This document shows positions 13,978 to 24,106 of a DNA stretch of 30,509 nt, piece after piece (within the stretch, counting starts at the first letter, position 1; every line of letters starts with the position of its first letter). The DNA is from CADCTB01 sp035494015. GTDB lineage: Bacteria; Actinomycetota; Acidimicrobiia; Acidimicrobiales; AC-14. The stretch lies in assembly GCA_035494015.1 (NCBI GenBank), contig DATJHJ010000107.1, forward strand, positions 1 through 30,509, read 5' to 3'. The notes under the pieces were generated by a model, which saw nothing but the letters and a program-made list of their open reading frames with translations, did no database searches and had not been told where the DNA came from. Both the position numbers and the translations under genes were made by a program.

Positions 13978-14946
13978 TCAGCCTTGGACCGACGGCGGCA
14001 GTATGGCCACCGCACCGTCGCCCGACCGGTGCCACACGGTGCGCTGGGGGATCTCGATGCCGGCGGCGTCGAACGCCTCCTTGATCCGGGCCCGCAGCTC
14101 CCGGGTCACCCGCAGCTGGGCGGGCGGGGCGGTCTTCAGGACCACCCGGATGGACACGCTGTCGGCGCCCAGGTTCTCGACCCCCCAGACCTCGGGCGCG
14201 GCCAGGATCGAGCCGGCGAACCGCTCGTCCGCGCCCACGGTCTCCGCCGCCTGCTTGATCACCTCGGTGGCGTGGCCGATCTCGGTGTCGTAGCTGACGT
14301 CGACGTCCAGCACGGCGCGTGACCACTGCTGGGACCGGTTCCCGACCCGTTCGATCTGGCCGTTGGGCAGGTGCCAGAGCGTTCCGTTGACGTCGCGCAG
14401 GCGGGTCGAGCGGAGGCTGACCGACTCGACCGTGCCGACGGCGGGGCCGGCGTCGATCACGTCGCCCACCCCGTACTGGTCCTCCACCAGCATGAACACG
14501 CCCGCCAGGAAGTCGCGGACCAGGTTCTGGGCGCCGAAGCCGACGGCCACCCCGACCACCCCGGCCCCGGCGATCAGCGGGCCCAGGTTCAGGCCCAGCT
14601 CGGACAGGGCCATGAGGGCGGCGATCGACCACACCGTCACCGAGGCGATGCTGCGGAACAGGGCGGCCACCGTCTCCACCCGCCGAGGCTTGCCGGTGAC
14701 GAGCCGCCCGAGCAGGCGGGCGAGGAAGCGGCGGGCCACGAAGGCCACGGCGAAGATCAACGCGATCTTCGCCGGGCGCACGACCAGGGTGTCCGAGAGC
14801 TGGGCCAGCAGGCTGTTACCGGTGGAGCGGTACACGCTGCGGCACAGCGAGCTGGCCCGGGTGGCCGGGCCACAGGCGGCCGAGGCGGCGTCGGCGGCCG
14901 ACACCGGCGCGACCTGCGACAGCACGGGAACAAGGTGGGTCAGCAT
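13978..14946 (-). CDS. Small-conductance mechanosensitive channel, MscS family
   Basis: 322 residues. Three hydrophobic segments (about 57-75, 98-118 and 124-145) precede the Gly/Ala-rich pore helix with AGAGVVGVAVGFGAQNLVRDF (about 127-147). The cytoplasmic beta domain follows (GVFMLVEDQYGVGDVI, VESVSLRSTRLRDVNGTLWHLPNG), then the alpha/beta end domain. This is the MscS plan: a channel that opens under membrane tension to release solutes on osmotic downshock. The first 45 residues contain several alanines and two cysteines and are not typical of the family. It has its own transcription unit, with a probable terminator of the upstream gene just ahead of it. Confidence 0.93.
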   Translation of the reverse strand: MLTHLVPVLSQVAPVSAADAASAACGPATRASSLCRSVYRSTGNSLLAQLSDTLVVRPAKIALIFAVAFVARRFLARLLGRLVTGKPRRVETVAALFRSIASVTVWSIAALMALSELGLNLGPLIAGAGVVGVAVGFGAQNLVRDFLAGVFMLVEDQYGVGDVIDAGPAVGTVESVSLRSTRLRDVNGTLWHLPNGQIERVGNRSQQWSRAVLDVDVSYDTEIGHATEVIKQAAETVGADERFAGSILAAPEVWGVENLGADSVSIRVVLKTAPPAQLRVTRELRARIKEAFDAAGIEIPQRTVWHRSGDGAVAILPPSVQG

Positions 14947-14981
14947 GGGCAGGCGTCCTCCCGCGGGCGGTCCCAGCGGCG

Positions 14982-15014
14982 AAAAAGGGAGCGGCCCCCG
15001 GCGACACAGGGGGC
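14982..15014 (-). terminator. Intrinsic terminator candidate of the 177-residue protein gene
   Basis: Read on minus: stem GCCCCC (15014-15009) and GGGGGC (14999-14994) with a 9-base loop, then a run of five T (14986-14982) a few bases later. It lies 13 bases past the stop at 15027 and is one of the few hairpins here with a T run. Confidence 0.45.
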
Positions 15015-15026
15015 GACCCGGTCACC

Positions 15027-15560
15027 CTAGCGCGAGGGGCGCGGGCGCGAGCCGTCGGCCGGGTCCGGGCGCTCGCCTTGGGCCACCCGGCGCAGGAACC
15101 GCTCGGCTCGGTCGACGTAGGTGAACACGGTGCTGGCCGTCTTGCCTGACGCTGTCAGCTCGCCCTCGTAGCCGGACAGCAGCCGCAACAGGCGGGCGGC
15201 CGCGGCCCGGTCGTCGTCGTCGACGTCCATGTCGGGCCGGGGTGGCACAGTCATGGCGTCGTAGTCGGGGTATTCGGGGGCATCGGGGTCGCTGCGCCGC
15301 AGCCGCCAGATGCTCTTGCCCAGCTTGGGGTCGAAGATCTGGACCTGGTCGATCCCGTACCGCTCGCACAGGCGGGCGGCCAGGATCACCCGGTCGATGT
15401 CGGTCTCGAGGCGCTTCGGCTGCCGCCGAGCGCACTCCAGCAGGTCACCCCGCTCGAACCGCTCGGCCACCTCCGGGTGTTCCAGGAGCCAGTGCACCGC
15501 GTCGTTGTCCCAGGCGTTGTCGTTCCGGGGGTTGGGATACCTGTCCGGCGCCCGAGCCAT
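15027..15560 (-). CDS. Unknown 177-residue protein
   Basis: Not recognised. Soluble, with no signal or membrane segment. Codon use is as G/C-biased as its neighbours, so it is very likely real. The N-terminal half is charged and contains DNDAVHWLLEHPEVAERF and LARLCERYGIDQVQIFDPKLG-like text; the middle is acidic (DMDVDDDD). The C-terminal third, about 130-165, has ASGKTASTVFTYVDRAERFL, which resembles the SAM-like N-terminal domain of tyrosine recombinases (G-K-S-x-x-T-V-x-x-Y-x-R-x-x-x-F-L). No catalytic recombinase domain is present, so it may only share that DNA-binding fold. A terminator-like hairpin follows the stop. The next gene upstream is a small SH3-like protein. Confidence 0.75.
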   Translation of the reverse strand: MARAPDRYPNPRNDNAWDNDAVHWLLEHPEVAERFERGDLLECARRQPKRLETDIDRVILAARLCERYGIDQVQIFDPKLGKSIWRLRRSDPDAPEYPDYDAMTVPPRPDMDVDDDDRAAAARLLRLLSGYEGELTASGKTASTVFTYVDRAERFLRRVAQGERPDPADGSRPRPSR

Positions 15561-15626
15561 GTTCTCTACCTACGCTGGCGGCACGCTCCGTTCCCCCAGA
15601 AGGTAGCAAGCGGGGACGGCAATTTC

Positions 15627-15848
15627 TCAGGCGTGGGCTTTGCGAGACGCCGGGCGGAGGTAGCGGGCGTCGACCAGGTTGCGCTCGAGACCGTTGTCGA
15701 ACCGGACCCGGTAGCGGATCCACGACAGGCCGGTGACCGAGACGATGGTCCCGGGCGTTCCCGCGGGGACGCCGTCCACGTCCTGGGCCGCCTCCACCCT
15801 GTCCTTGCGCTCGAACACGGTGTTTCCAGCTAGGGCAGGGTCGGCCAT
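15627..15848 (-). CDS. Small SH3-like beta-barrel protein, unknown
   Basis: 73 residues. The centre (about 12-60) has VFERKDRVEAAQDVDG, then VPAGTPGTIVSVTGLSW and YRVRFDNG, a pattern of short beta strands with a Gly-Thr turn as in KOW/SH3-like small proteins that bind nucleic acid or protein partners. The function is unknown. Transcribed away from lon (62-bp gap) and toward the 177-residue gene, 66 bp downstream, so these two might share a promoter. Confidence 0.65.
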   Translation of the reverse strand: MADPALAGNTVFERKDRVEAAQDVDGVPAGTPGTIVSVTGLSWIRYRVRFDNGLERNLVDARYLRPASRKAHA

Positions 15849-15910
15849 GGCGTGACCGTAGCCCGCGGACCGGGAATCCCCCCTGTATCCACGTTGTTCT
15901 ATGTCTCACC

Positions 15911-18241
<2,331 letters not shown>

Positions 18242-18251
18242 CCCATGGTTT

Positions 18252-18291
18252 TGGCTGCAGTTACCCGCCGATTGGCGGGCAACTGCAGCCA
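18252..18291. terminator. Long hairpin between lon and the P450 gene
   Basis: TGGCTGCAGTT (18252-18262) pairs with AACTGCAGCCA (18281-18291). After one mismatch, CCCGCC (18264-18269) pairs with GGCGGG (18274-18279), leaving a GATT loop. This makes 17 paired bases, far stronger than any other hairpin here, between two convergent genes. It probably terminates both transcripts, although no T run follows on either strand. Confidence 0.7.
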
Positions 18292-18313
18292 GAACGGCGC
18301 GGTGGGGCGGCGG

Positions 18314-19432
18314 CTACCAGGTCACGGGAAGGGACTCCAGGCCGCCGGTGAGCAGGTGGCTGCGGGGGCGCAGACGAGTCGGCGGGACGGCCAGGGCCAG
18401 CGTCCGGAACCGGCGGGCCAGGGTGGCGAACAGGATCTGGAGCTCCAGGCGGGCCAGCGGGGCCCCGATGCAGTAATGGGGCCCGTGGCCGAAGGTGAGG
18501 TGCGGGTTGGTGGCCCGCGACGGGTCGAAGGCGCAGGGCGCCTCGAACACCCCGGGGTCGAGGTTGGCGCTCTCGAGGTCGAGCAGGACGAGCTCGCCGG
18601 CATGGATGGTGGTGCCGTCGACGTCCAGGTCGGCGTTGGCCCACCTCGGCAGGCCGACGGCGGCGGGTACGTCGGGCTCGGGGACGGGCGCGGGCAGCCG
18701 GAGGATCTCCTCGACGGTGGCGTCGACCAACCGCGGATCCCGGATGAGGGCGTCGACGCGGGCCCGGTCCTCGAGGAGGAGGACCACGCCGGTGTCGATG
18801 GCCGCCACCGTGGTCTGGTGGCCGGCGAAGAGCAGCCCGGCCCCGAGCTCGGCCACCTCCTCGGAGGACGATTCGACGGTGGCGAGCTCGGACAGCAGGT
18901 CGTCGGCCGGCGCGGCCCGCTTGGCCTCCACCAGCTGCTGGATGTACTGCCACAGCGAGGCCAGGCCGGACGTCGAGCGGCGCTCGTCGGTCATGTCCGC
19001 GGCGTCGTCCGACCAGCGGCGGAAGTCCTCCCGGTCCTCGTAGGGAACGCCGAGCAGCTCGCAGATGACCAGGGCGGGCAACGGGAACGACACGGCCTCG
19101 TGGAAGTCGACCGGCGGCGTGGCCCGCCCGAGGTCGTCGAGCAGGCCGTCGACCAGCTGCTGGACGCGAGGCCGCAGCACCCCCATCCGGCGGGGCGAGA
19201 ACCACGGCGTGAGCAGGCGGCGCATGCGGGCGTCGTCGGCGTCCTCGGTGGCCGAGGCGGGTTGGGGGCGGCCGAAGATCACCGAGTCCGAGTAGCGGGC
19301 AGCGTGGTCGGGGTCGGGGTGCGTGCGGCTCAGACGTCGATCGGTGAGCAGGCGGCGCACCCGGGCGTGCCCACCCACCAGCCAGGCCCGGTCCCCCGCG
19401 ACGGTCGTTACCGTTCGTACGTGGTCTCCCAT
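18314..19432 (-). CDS. Cytochrome P450
   Basis: 372 residues, a compact soluble actinobacterial P450. Seen: ARMRRLLTPWFSPRRM (about 68-83), the I-helix AGHQTT at 203-208 (Gln where most have Glu before the Thr pair), EILR at 242-245 as the ExxR motif, and the heme loop FGHGPHYCIGAPLARLE with Cys321 as heme ligand. It would oxidise an unknown small molecule using electrons from a ferredoxin. No ferredoxin reductase is adjacent, though a small ferredoxin lies at 7016-7249. ATG 19432 (MGDHVRT) was chosen; an upstream in-frame ATG at 19459 lies inside the promoter gap. It is divergent from a MarR gene 26 bp away, the probable regulator. Confidence 0.93.
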   Translation of the reverse strand: MGDHVRTVTTVAGDRAWLVGGHARVRRLLTDRRLSRTHPDPDHAARYSDSVIFGRPQPASATEDADDARMRRLLTPWFSPRRMGVLRPRVQQLVDGLLDDLGRATPPVDFHEAVSFPLPALVICELLGVPYEDREDFRRWSDDAADMTDERRSTSGLASLWQYIQQLVEAKRAAPADDLLSELATVESSSEEVAELGAGLLFAGHQTTVAAIDTGVVLLLEDRARVDALIRDPRLVDATVEEILRLPAPVPEPDVPAAVGLPRWANADLDVDGTTIHAGELVLLDLESANLDPGVFEAPCAFDPSRATNPHLTFGHGPHYCIGAPLARLELQILFATLARRFRTLALAVPPTRLRPRSHLLTGGLESLPVTW

Positions 19433-19458
19433 GGGCGATATAGTAGAGCAAGTACACA
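19433..19458. promoter_or_regulatory. Divergent P450-MarR promoter
   Basis: AT-rich 26-bp gap. TATAGT on plus (19439-19444) overlaps TACTAT on minus (19445-19440), both acceptable -10 boxes, leaving 14 and 7 bases to the two start codons. One bound MarR dimer could silence both genes. Transcripts would have very short leaders. Inference from position and composition. Confidence 0.4.
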
Positions 19459-19932
19459 ATGAATCAAGAGCCGGAGATGGATCAAGAGCCGGAATCGGTC
19501 TCGCCCCAGGAGGCCCTCGACAAGGTCTTCGAGTTGGCCGGTCGGCTGGCCGACGCCATGCGTGAGACGTTGACCGAGCGGGGGCTCACCCCGGGCCGGG
19601 CGGAGGCAGTGCTGGTCCTGCACCGCCTCGGCCCCGCCGTGCAGCGAGCCCTCAGCGAGGCCCTGGCCTGCACCCCCCGCCACGTGACCGCCCTGGTCGA
19701 CGTCCTCGAGGAGCAGGGATGGGCGGCGCGGGGCCCGCACCCGACCGATCGGCGGGCCACGGTGGTGACCCTGACCGAGCAGGGGACGGCGGTCGCCGTC
19801 CAACTGGCGACCGAGCGGGACGCCGCCGCGCGCGCCCTGCTCGGCGACGTTCCCCCCGCCGACCTGGCCACGTTCGTCCGCATCGCCGACCAGCTCCTGA
19901 CCCGCATGGGTGGGCGCCCCGAGGGTGCCTAG
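19459..19932 (+). CDS. MarR family transcriptional regulator
   Basis: 157 residues. The winged helix (about 45-105) has LVLHRLGPAVQRALSEAL, ACTPRHVTALVDVLEEQGW and the wing PHPTDRRATVVTLTEQG, the MarR signature DxRxxxVxLT. Flanking helices make the dimer interface. The first 12 residues repeat an MNQEPEMDQEPES pattern, so the true start could be the second Met (19477 region). It is head-to-head with the P450 gene and probably controls it. It converges with the HxlR gene across 15 bp. Confidence 0.92.
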   Translation: MNQEPEMDQEPESVSPQEALDKVFELAGRLADAMRETLTERGLTPGRAEAVLVLHRLGPAVQRALSEALACTPRHVTALVDVLEEQGWAARGPHPTDRRATVVTLTEQGTAVAVQLATERDAAARALLGDVPPADLATFVRIADQLLTRMGGRPEGA

Positions 19933-19947
19933 CCCGCTCTCCGCCGG

Positions 19948-20385
19948 TCAGAGGAAGCGGACGTCGTCCTCCGCCGTGGCGCCGGTGCCCTCGACCCGGC
20001 CGCAGGTCGGGCAGTACCAGCGGGCTTCCATGGCCGTGCCGCACGGGCCGTGCCGGAGCGGCTCGACGGAGTCGGGCGACTGGCCCGCCCCCCACTGGGC
20101 CAGCAGGCGCAGGGCGCCCGCCAGCTCGGCCCCGGCCGCGGTGAGCTGGTAGACGAACCGGGGCGGGCGGCGGGAGTAGGGCGTGGCCACCACCACCCCG
20201 TGCTGCTCCAGGTTCCGCAGCCGCTGGGTCAGCACGTTGGGGGCGATCCCGGCCACGTCCGACTGCAGGTCGTTGAACCGGCGGGGGCCGTCGAGCAGGG
20301 CGGACACGATGAGCAGGGCCCATCGGTCGCCGACGCGCGCCACCGCCTCCTCCAAGGGCGACGCCGGGTCCGTCATGGACACCAT
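19948..20385 (-). CDS. HxlR family transcriptional regulator with C-terminal zinc ribbon
   Basis: 145 residues. The winged helix (about 10-95) has VGDRWALLIVSALLDGPRRFNDL, IAPNVLTQRLRNLEQHGVV and YQLTAAGAEL, the HxlR layout. The redox-active N-terminal cysteine of YodB/HypR-like members is missing. The C-terminal 40 residues add HGPCG and CPTCG pairs that look like a zinc ribbon, a common extension in actinobacteria. ATG 20385 follows GAAAGA; ATG 20376 is an alternative. It is divergent from two HtrA genes, with a good inverted repeat between them. Confidence 0.9.
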   Translation of the reverse strand: MVSMTDPASPLEEAVARVGDRWALLIVSALLDGPRRFNDLQSDVAGIAPNVLTQRLRNLEQHGVVVATPYSRRPPRFVYQLTAAGAELAGALRLLAQWGAGQSPDSVEPLRHGPCGTAMEARWYCPTCGRVEGTGATAEDDVRFL

Positions 20386-20416
20386 TCTTTCATGGTTGCC
20401 GAACCGGCTTGCGACT

Positions 20417-20441
20417 AGTAACTTGCAATCAACAAGTGACT
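20417..20441. promoter_or_regulatory. Inverted repeat operator between HxlR and HtrA genes
   Basis: AGTAACTTG (20417-20425) and CAAGTGACT (20433-20441) match at 8 of 9 positions around a 7-base spacer; the inner ACTTG/CAAGT is perfect. Size and A/T-flanked ACTT half-sites resemble HxlR-family operators. It lies 32 bp from the HxlR ATG and just before the AAGGAGG ribosome site (20445-20451) of the HtrA gene, so binding could control both directions. Confidence 0.6.
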
Positions 20442-20459
20442 CCCAAGGAGGCCGTAGCG

Positions 20460-21377
20460 ATGGCAGGTGTGCTGGAAGAACTGGAGGCGGCGACGACGGG
20501 TGTGGCCGAGCGGATCGGGCCCGCCGTGGTCGGCATCGGGCAGGGCTGGGGCCTGGGCTCGGGCGTGGTCGTGGCCGACGGCGTGGTGCTGACCAACGCC
20601 CACAACGTGTCCGACCCCGGCGTGACCTTGATCTTCGCCGACGGCCGGACGGTGGAGGGCCAGGTGTCGGGCCACGACATCGACGGCGACCTGGCCACCA
20701 TTGCCGTGGACACCGCGGGGGTGACCCCGCTCGAGTGGGCCGGCGGGCCGACCCGGGTCGGGGCGGCCGTCTTCGCCCTGGCCAACCCCGGCGGGCGGGG
20801 GCTGCGGGTGACCCTCGGCACCGTGGCCGCGGTCAATCGCACCTTCCGCGGCCCCCGCGGTCGCCGGGTGACCGGCACGGTCGAGCACACCGCGCCCATG
20901 GTCAAGGGGTCGTCGGGCGGCCCGCTGGTCGACGCTGCCGGCCGCCTGGTCGGCCTCAATACCAACCGGCTGGGTGAGGGCTTCTACGCCGCCCTCCCCG
21001 CCGACGAAGACCTGCGCCGCCGGGTCGACGCCCTGAGCCGGGGCGAGTCGCCCGTGCGTCCCCACCTGGGGGTCGGCCTGGTCCCCGGTCGGGCCGCCCG
21101 CCAGATCCGCCGGGCCGCCGGCCTCCCCGACCGCGACGGCATTCTCATCCAGGAGGTCGAGGAGGGCAGCGCGGCCGACAACGCCGGCCTGCGCCGCGGC
21201 GACCTGATCGTCGACGCCGGGGGCACCGCGGTCACCACCATCGACGACCTCTACCAGGCGGTCGACGGCCTGGGCGCCGACCAGTCGCTGGCCCTGACCG
21301 TGGTTCGAGGAGCCGACGAGCTGTCGGTGAGCGTCACGTTCGGCGCCGGCGCCGCCCGCGAGGAAGGCTCGGCGTAG
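20460..21377 (+). CDS. HtrA-type (S1C) serine protease with PDZ domain, no signal peptide
   Basis: 305 residues. Trypsin-fold triad: His48 in LTNAHNV, Asp77 in GDLATI, and Ser152 in KGSSGGPL (Ser in place of the usual Asn of GNSGG). A PDZ domain follows (about 200-290) with HLGVGLVPG, ILIQEVEEGSAADNAGLRRGDLIVDAGG. HtrA proteins degrade damaged proteins and usually act outside the cytoplasm, but no signal peptide or membrane helix is seen, so it may be cytoplasmic. ATG 20460 follows AAGGAGG by 8 bases. It is 2 bases from the next HtrA gene, and probably under HxlR control. Confidence 0.9.
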   Translation: MAGVLEELEAATTGVAERIGPAVVGIGQGWGLGSGVVVADGVVLTNAHNVSDPGVTLIFADGRTVEGQVSGHDIDGDLATIAVDTAGVTPLEWAGGPTRVGAAVFALANPGGRGLRVTLGTVAAVNRTFRGPRGRRVTGTVEHTAPMVKGSSGGPLVDAAGRLVGLNTNRLGEGFYAALPADEDLRRRVDALSRGESPVRPHLGVGLVPGRAARQIRRAAGLPDRDGILIQEVEEGSAADNAGLRRGDLIVDAGGTAVTTIDDLYQAVDGLGADQSLALTVVRGADELSVSVTFGAGAAREEGSA

Positions 21378-21379
21378 CC

Positions 21380-22366
21380 GTGATGGTCGAGGAGGAGGCG
21401 GCGGCTCAAGACGAGGCGGCTGTCCTCGACGCCTACTCGAGGACGGTCATGGCGGTGGCCGAGCGGCTCATCCCCTCGGTGGCCAGCCTGAAGGTCATGG
21501 GCCGCGTGCCGGGCGGGCGGCGCCAGCAGGGCTCGGGGTCGGCCGTCGCCATCACCGGCGACGGCTTCCTCCTGACCTCCGCCCATGTGGTCGAGCGCTC
21601 CTCCGGGGGCGTGGCCGTCTTCGCCGACGGGGCGGAGGCCGAGTTCGACGTGGTCGGCGCCGACGCCCTGTCCGACCTGGCCGTCATCCGGACGAGCGCC
21701 GGGGCCGAGCTGCACACGGCCGAGCTGGGCGACGCCGACCGGCTCCGGGTCGGCCAGCTGGTCGTGGCCATCGGCAACCCGCTGGGCTTCGCCGGGTCGG
21801 TGAGCGCAGGCGTGGTCAGCGCCCTGGGCCGGTCGTTCGCGGCCGCGGCCAGCCGGTCCGGCCGGACGGTCGAGAACGTGATCCAGACCGACGCCGCCCT
21901 CCACCCGGGCAATTCCGGAGGCGCCCTGGCCACCGGGAACGGGCAGGTCGTGGGCATCAACACGGCCGTCGTCGGTCCGGGCGTCGGCCAGGGGCTGGGC
22001 CTGGCCGTGCCGATCAACGCCACCACCCGGGGCATCGTCTCGGCCCTGATGGCCGACGGCCGGGTGCGCCGGGCCTACCTGGGCATCGCCGGCGGCTCGC
22101 GCCCGCTGCCCCCCAAGGCGGCGGCAGCAACGGGCCGAGATCGCGGGATCGAGCTGCTGACCGTGGTGGCCGGCAGCCCGGCCGCGCTGGCCGGCCTGCG
22201 TCCCGAGGATCTCCTCCTCGGGGTGGACGGCACCGCGGTGTCCACGGTCGGCGACCTCCAGCGGCTCATGACCGGCGACCGGATCGGCCGTCCGGTCGGC
22301 GTGGAGGTCTTCCGCCGGGGCCGGGTCCAGACCGTGGAAGTGGTCCCCGTCGAGCTGCCCGACTGA
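21380..22366 (+). CDS. Second HtrA-type (S1C) serine protease with PDZ domain
   Basis: 328 residues. Triad: His69 in LTSAHVV, Asp99 in LSDLAVI and Ser179 in HPGNSGGAL, the classic HtrA form, with LAVPINATTRGI after it. The PDZ domain (about 235-325) contains AYLGIAGGSRPL, SPAALAGLRPEDLLLGVDG. An acidic N-terminus (EEEAAAQDEAA) and no signal peptide again suggest a soluble location. The start may be GTG 21380 or ATG 21383; AGGAAGG (21361-21367) serves either. Two bases after the previous stop, so it is surely co-transcribed with the first HtrA. The two differ in active-site Asn/Ser, so are diverged rather than a recent copy. Confidence 0.9.
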   Translation: MMVEEEAAAQDEAAVLDAYSRTVMAVAERLIPSVASLKVMGRVPGGRRQQGSGSAVAITGDGFLLTSAHVVERSSGGVAVFADGAEAEFDVVGADALSDLAVIRTSAGAELHTAELGDADRLRVGQLVVAIGNPLGFAGSVSAGVVSALGRSFAAAASRSGRTVENVIQTDAALHPGNSGGALATGNGQVVGINTAVVGPGVGQGLGLAVPINATTRGIVSALMADGRVRRAYLGIAGGSRPLPPKAAAATGRDRGIELLTVVAGSPAALAGLRPEDLLLGVDGTAVSTVGDLQRLMTGDRIGRPVGVEVFRRGRVQTVEVVPVELPD

Positions 22367-22398
22367 CGGTTCCCGACCCAGGGGCCAGGAGTGGTGCC

Positions 22399-23256
22399 CT
22401 AGGAAACGGAGACGCAGGTCACCGGCGGCCCGGCGGCGATCGTCCGCCACGTGGCCCCGGCGTCCGTGGACGCGTAGACCCGCCCGGCGAACGTCCCCAG
22501 GACGGCGAGGTCGGGGCCGGCGGCCAGGCAGCCGGTGTCGACGTTGCCCGGGAACGACCCGGGCAGGCCGACGAGGGCCCGCTCGAAGGGCCCGTCCCCA
22601 TGCAGCGCCCGGCGGTAGACACCGGCCCGGCGGCCGTCCGGGCCGGTGGAGACGGTCAGCAGCACGGTGTCACCGGCGACGGCGACGGCGCGGGCGTAGG
22701 TGGCGTGGAGGCCGTCGGAGGCCACCGTCCACGTCCCGCCCTCGTCCGTGCTGGTGGCCAGGCCGCGTGCGGTGGCGGCCACGACCGTCCCGTCCTCGGC
22801 CGCCACCACCTGGTGCACGTCCAGCTCCTGGTCCAGCGTCGGCGCCCACGTCGCGCCGTCGTCGGCCGAGCGCAGGATGCCGCCCACGTGCACGTTCACG
22901 TACACCGTGCCGTCGGGCCCGGCGGCCAGCGAGCGGACACCTGCGGGGCCGCCCCACGGCGTGTACCAGCCCGCCCGCCCGGGGGCTTTCTCGAACCCGT
23001 CCACCAGCTCGGCGCCGGACGCCGAGATCCGCCACAGGTGGCCGTCGTCGGTGCCGACGAGGGCGTCGCCGTCGCCGGCGGGGAGGAGGCAGGTGGCCAG
23101 GTTGCCCTCGGGGACCTGGCCCACGATCTCGCCGTGCCACACCGCCCGCCCCTCGACCAGGGCCCACTCGCCGGCCAGGGCGGTGATCTCCCGGCCGCCC
23201 AGGTCGCTCCCGCCATCGACCCGGTGCAGGCCGGTGGCCGTCCCGACGAGGATCAC
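22399..23256 (-). CDS. BNR/Asp-box beta-propeller protein, cytoplasmic
   Basis: 285 residues starting VILVGTATGLHRV. Sialidase-type Asp boxes recur: SADDGATW, STDEGGTW and STDAGATW, with intervening strands such as GTVYVNVHVGG and DGTVVAATARGLA, typical of the WD40/YVTN/BNR-like propellers called exo-alpha-sialidase by homology. There is no signal peptide and no catalytic sialidase residues are evident, so enzymatic activity is doubtful. The GTG 23256 start overlaps the pirin stop as GTGA, so it is made together with pirin; a functional link is unknown. Confidence 0.83.
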   Translation of the reverse strand: MILVGTATGLHRVDGGSDLGGREITALAGEWALVEGRAVWHGEIVGQVPEGNLATCLLPAGDGDALVGTDDGHLWRISASGAELVDGFEKAPGRAGWYTPWGGPAGVRSLAAGPDGTVYVNVHVGGILRSADDGATWAPTLDQELDVHQVVAAEDGTVVAATARGLATSTDEGGTWTVASDGLHATYARAVAVAGDTVLLTVSTGPDGRRAGVYRRALHGDGPFERALVGLPGSFPGNVDTGCLAAGPDLAVLGTFAGRVYASTDAGATWRTIAAGPPVTCVSVS

Positions 23257-24044
23257 GCCATCTCCCAGATGAGCACCTCGGCCCCGTCGGGCCCCGCGGT
23301 CAGCGCCGGCGTGCCCGCGGCGGTCAGGCGCACGGCGTCCCCCGCTTCGAGCGCGTCGATCCCGCCACCAAACACGGCCGAACCCCGGGCCACGAAGACG
23401 TGGGCCAGGTGGGCGTCGGGGACGGCGACGGTCTCGCCCGGCGCCAGCCGCCCGCCCCACAGGACGGCGTCACGCTGGCGGATGGAGATGGCGGCGTCGT
23501 GCCCCCTCCCGGAGGCGATGGGCACCAGCCCGCCCCGGGCCAGCTCGCCGTTGATGTCGAGCTGCTCGTACCCCGGGTCGACCCGTTCGGTGTCCGGCAG
23601 CACCCACATCTGCACGAAGTGCACGTCGTTGTCTTCCCCGCCGGGGCCCCAACCCCGGCTCCTCGCCGAGGCGGGGGCCCTGCCCCGCCCGGCGCCGTCC
23701 GCGTCGCCCCGAGGGTTCATCTCCGAGTGCCAGATCCCCCGGCCCGCGCTCATGCGCTGGGCCAGGCCCGGGTACAGGACCCCCCGGTGCCCGACCGAGT
23801 CCTTGTGCTCGAGCTCGCCGTCGAGGACCCACGTGACGATCTCCATGTCCTGGTGCGGGTGGGTCGAGAACCCGGTCCCGGCCCGGACCACGTCGTCGTT
23901 GTTGACCAGCAGCAGCCCGTGATGGGTGTTGGCGGGGTCGTAGTGACGCGAGAAGCTGAAGGAATGGTGGGAGTCGAGCCAGTCCAGGCGGGTGGCGAAG
24001 CGGTCGGCGGCGCGGCGGACGTCGATGGTGGGGGAGATCGTCAT
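23253..24044 (-). CDS. Pirin family protein
   Basis: 263 residues, a bicupin of the pirin family; characterised members are iron-containing, some with quercetin 2,3-dioxygenase activity. Metal ligands expected in the first cupin are present: His62 and His64 in THPHQDMEI, His106 and Glu108 in GIWHSEMN. FSFSRHYDP (about 29-37) near the start is also typical. An unusual 25-28 residue insert (about 112-139, Gly/Arg/Ala/Asp-rich) breaks the segment that normally runs straight from HSE to HFVQMWV; its DNA (23628-23711) is palindrome-rich. Cytoplasmic. It is the first gene of a pair with the BNR protein. Confidence 0.92.
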   Translation of the reverse strand: MTISPTIDVRRAADRFATRLDWLDSHHSFSFSRHYDPANTHHGLLLVNNDDVVRAGTGFSTHPHQDMEIVTWVLDGELEHKDSVGHRGVLYPGLAQRMSAGRGIWHSEMNPRGDADGAGRGRAPASARSRGWGPGGEDNDVHFVQMWVLPDTERVDPGYEQLDINGELARGGLVPIASGRGHDAAISIRQRDAVLWGGRLAPGETVAVPDAHLAHVFVARGSAVFGGGIDALEAGDAVRLTAAGTPALTAGPDGAEVLIWEMA

Positions 24045-24106
24045 GGTCTCAACAACATCTCGATGGGCCGGGGATTCCGCCCCGGATCCTACGGGAGCGA
24101 CTGAGC

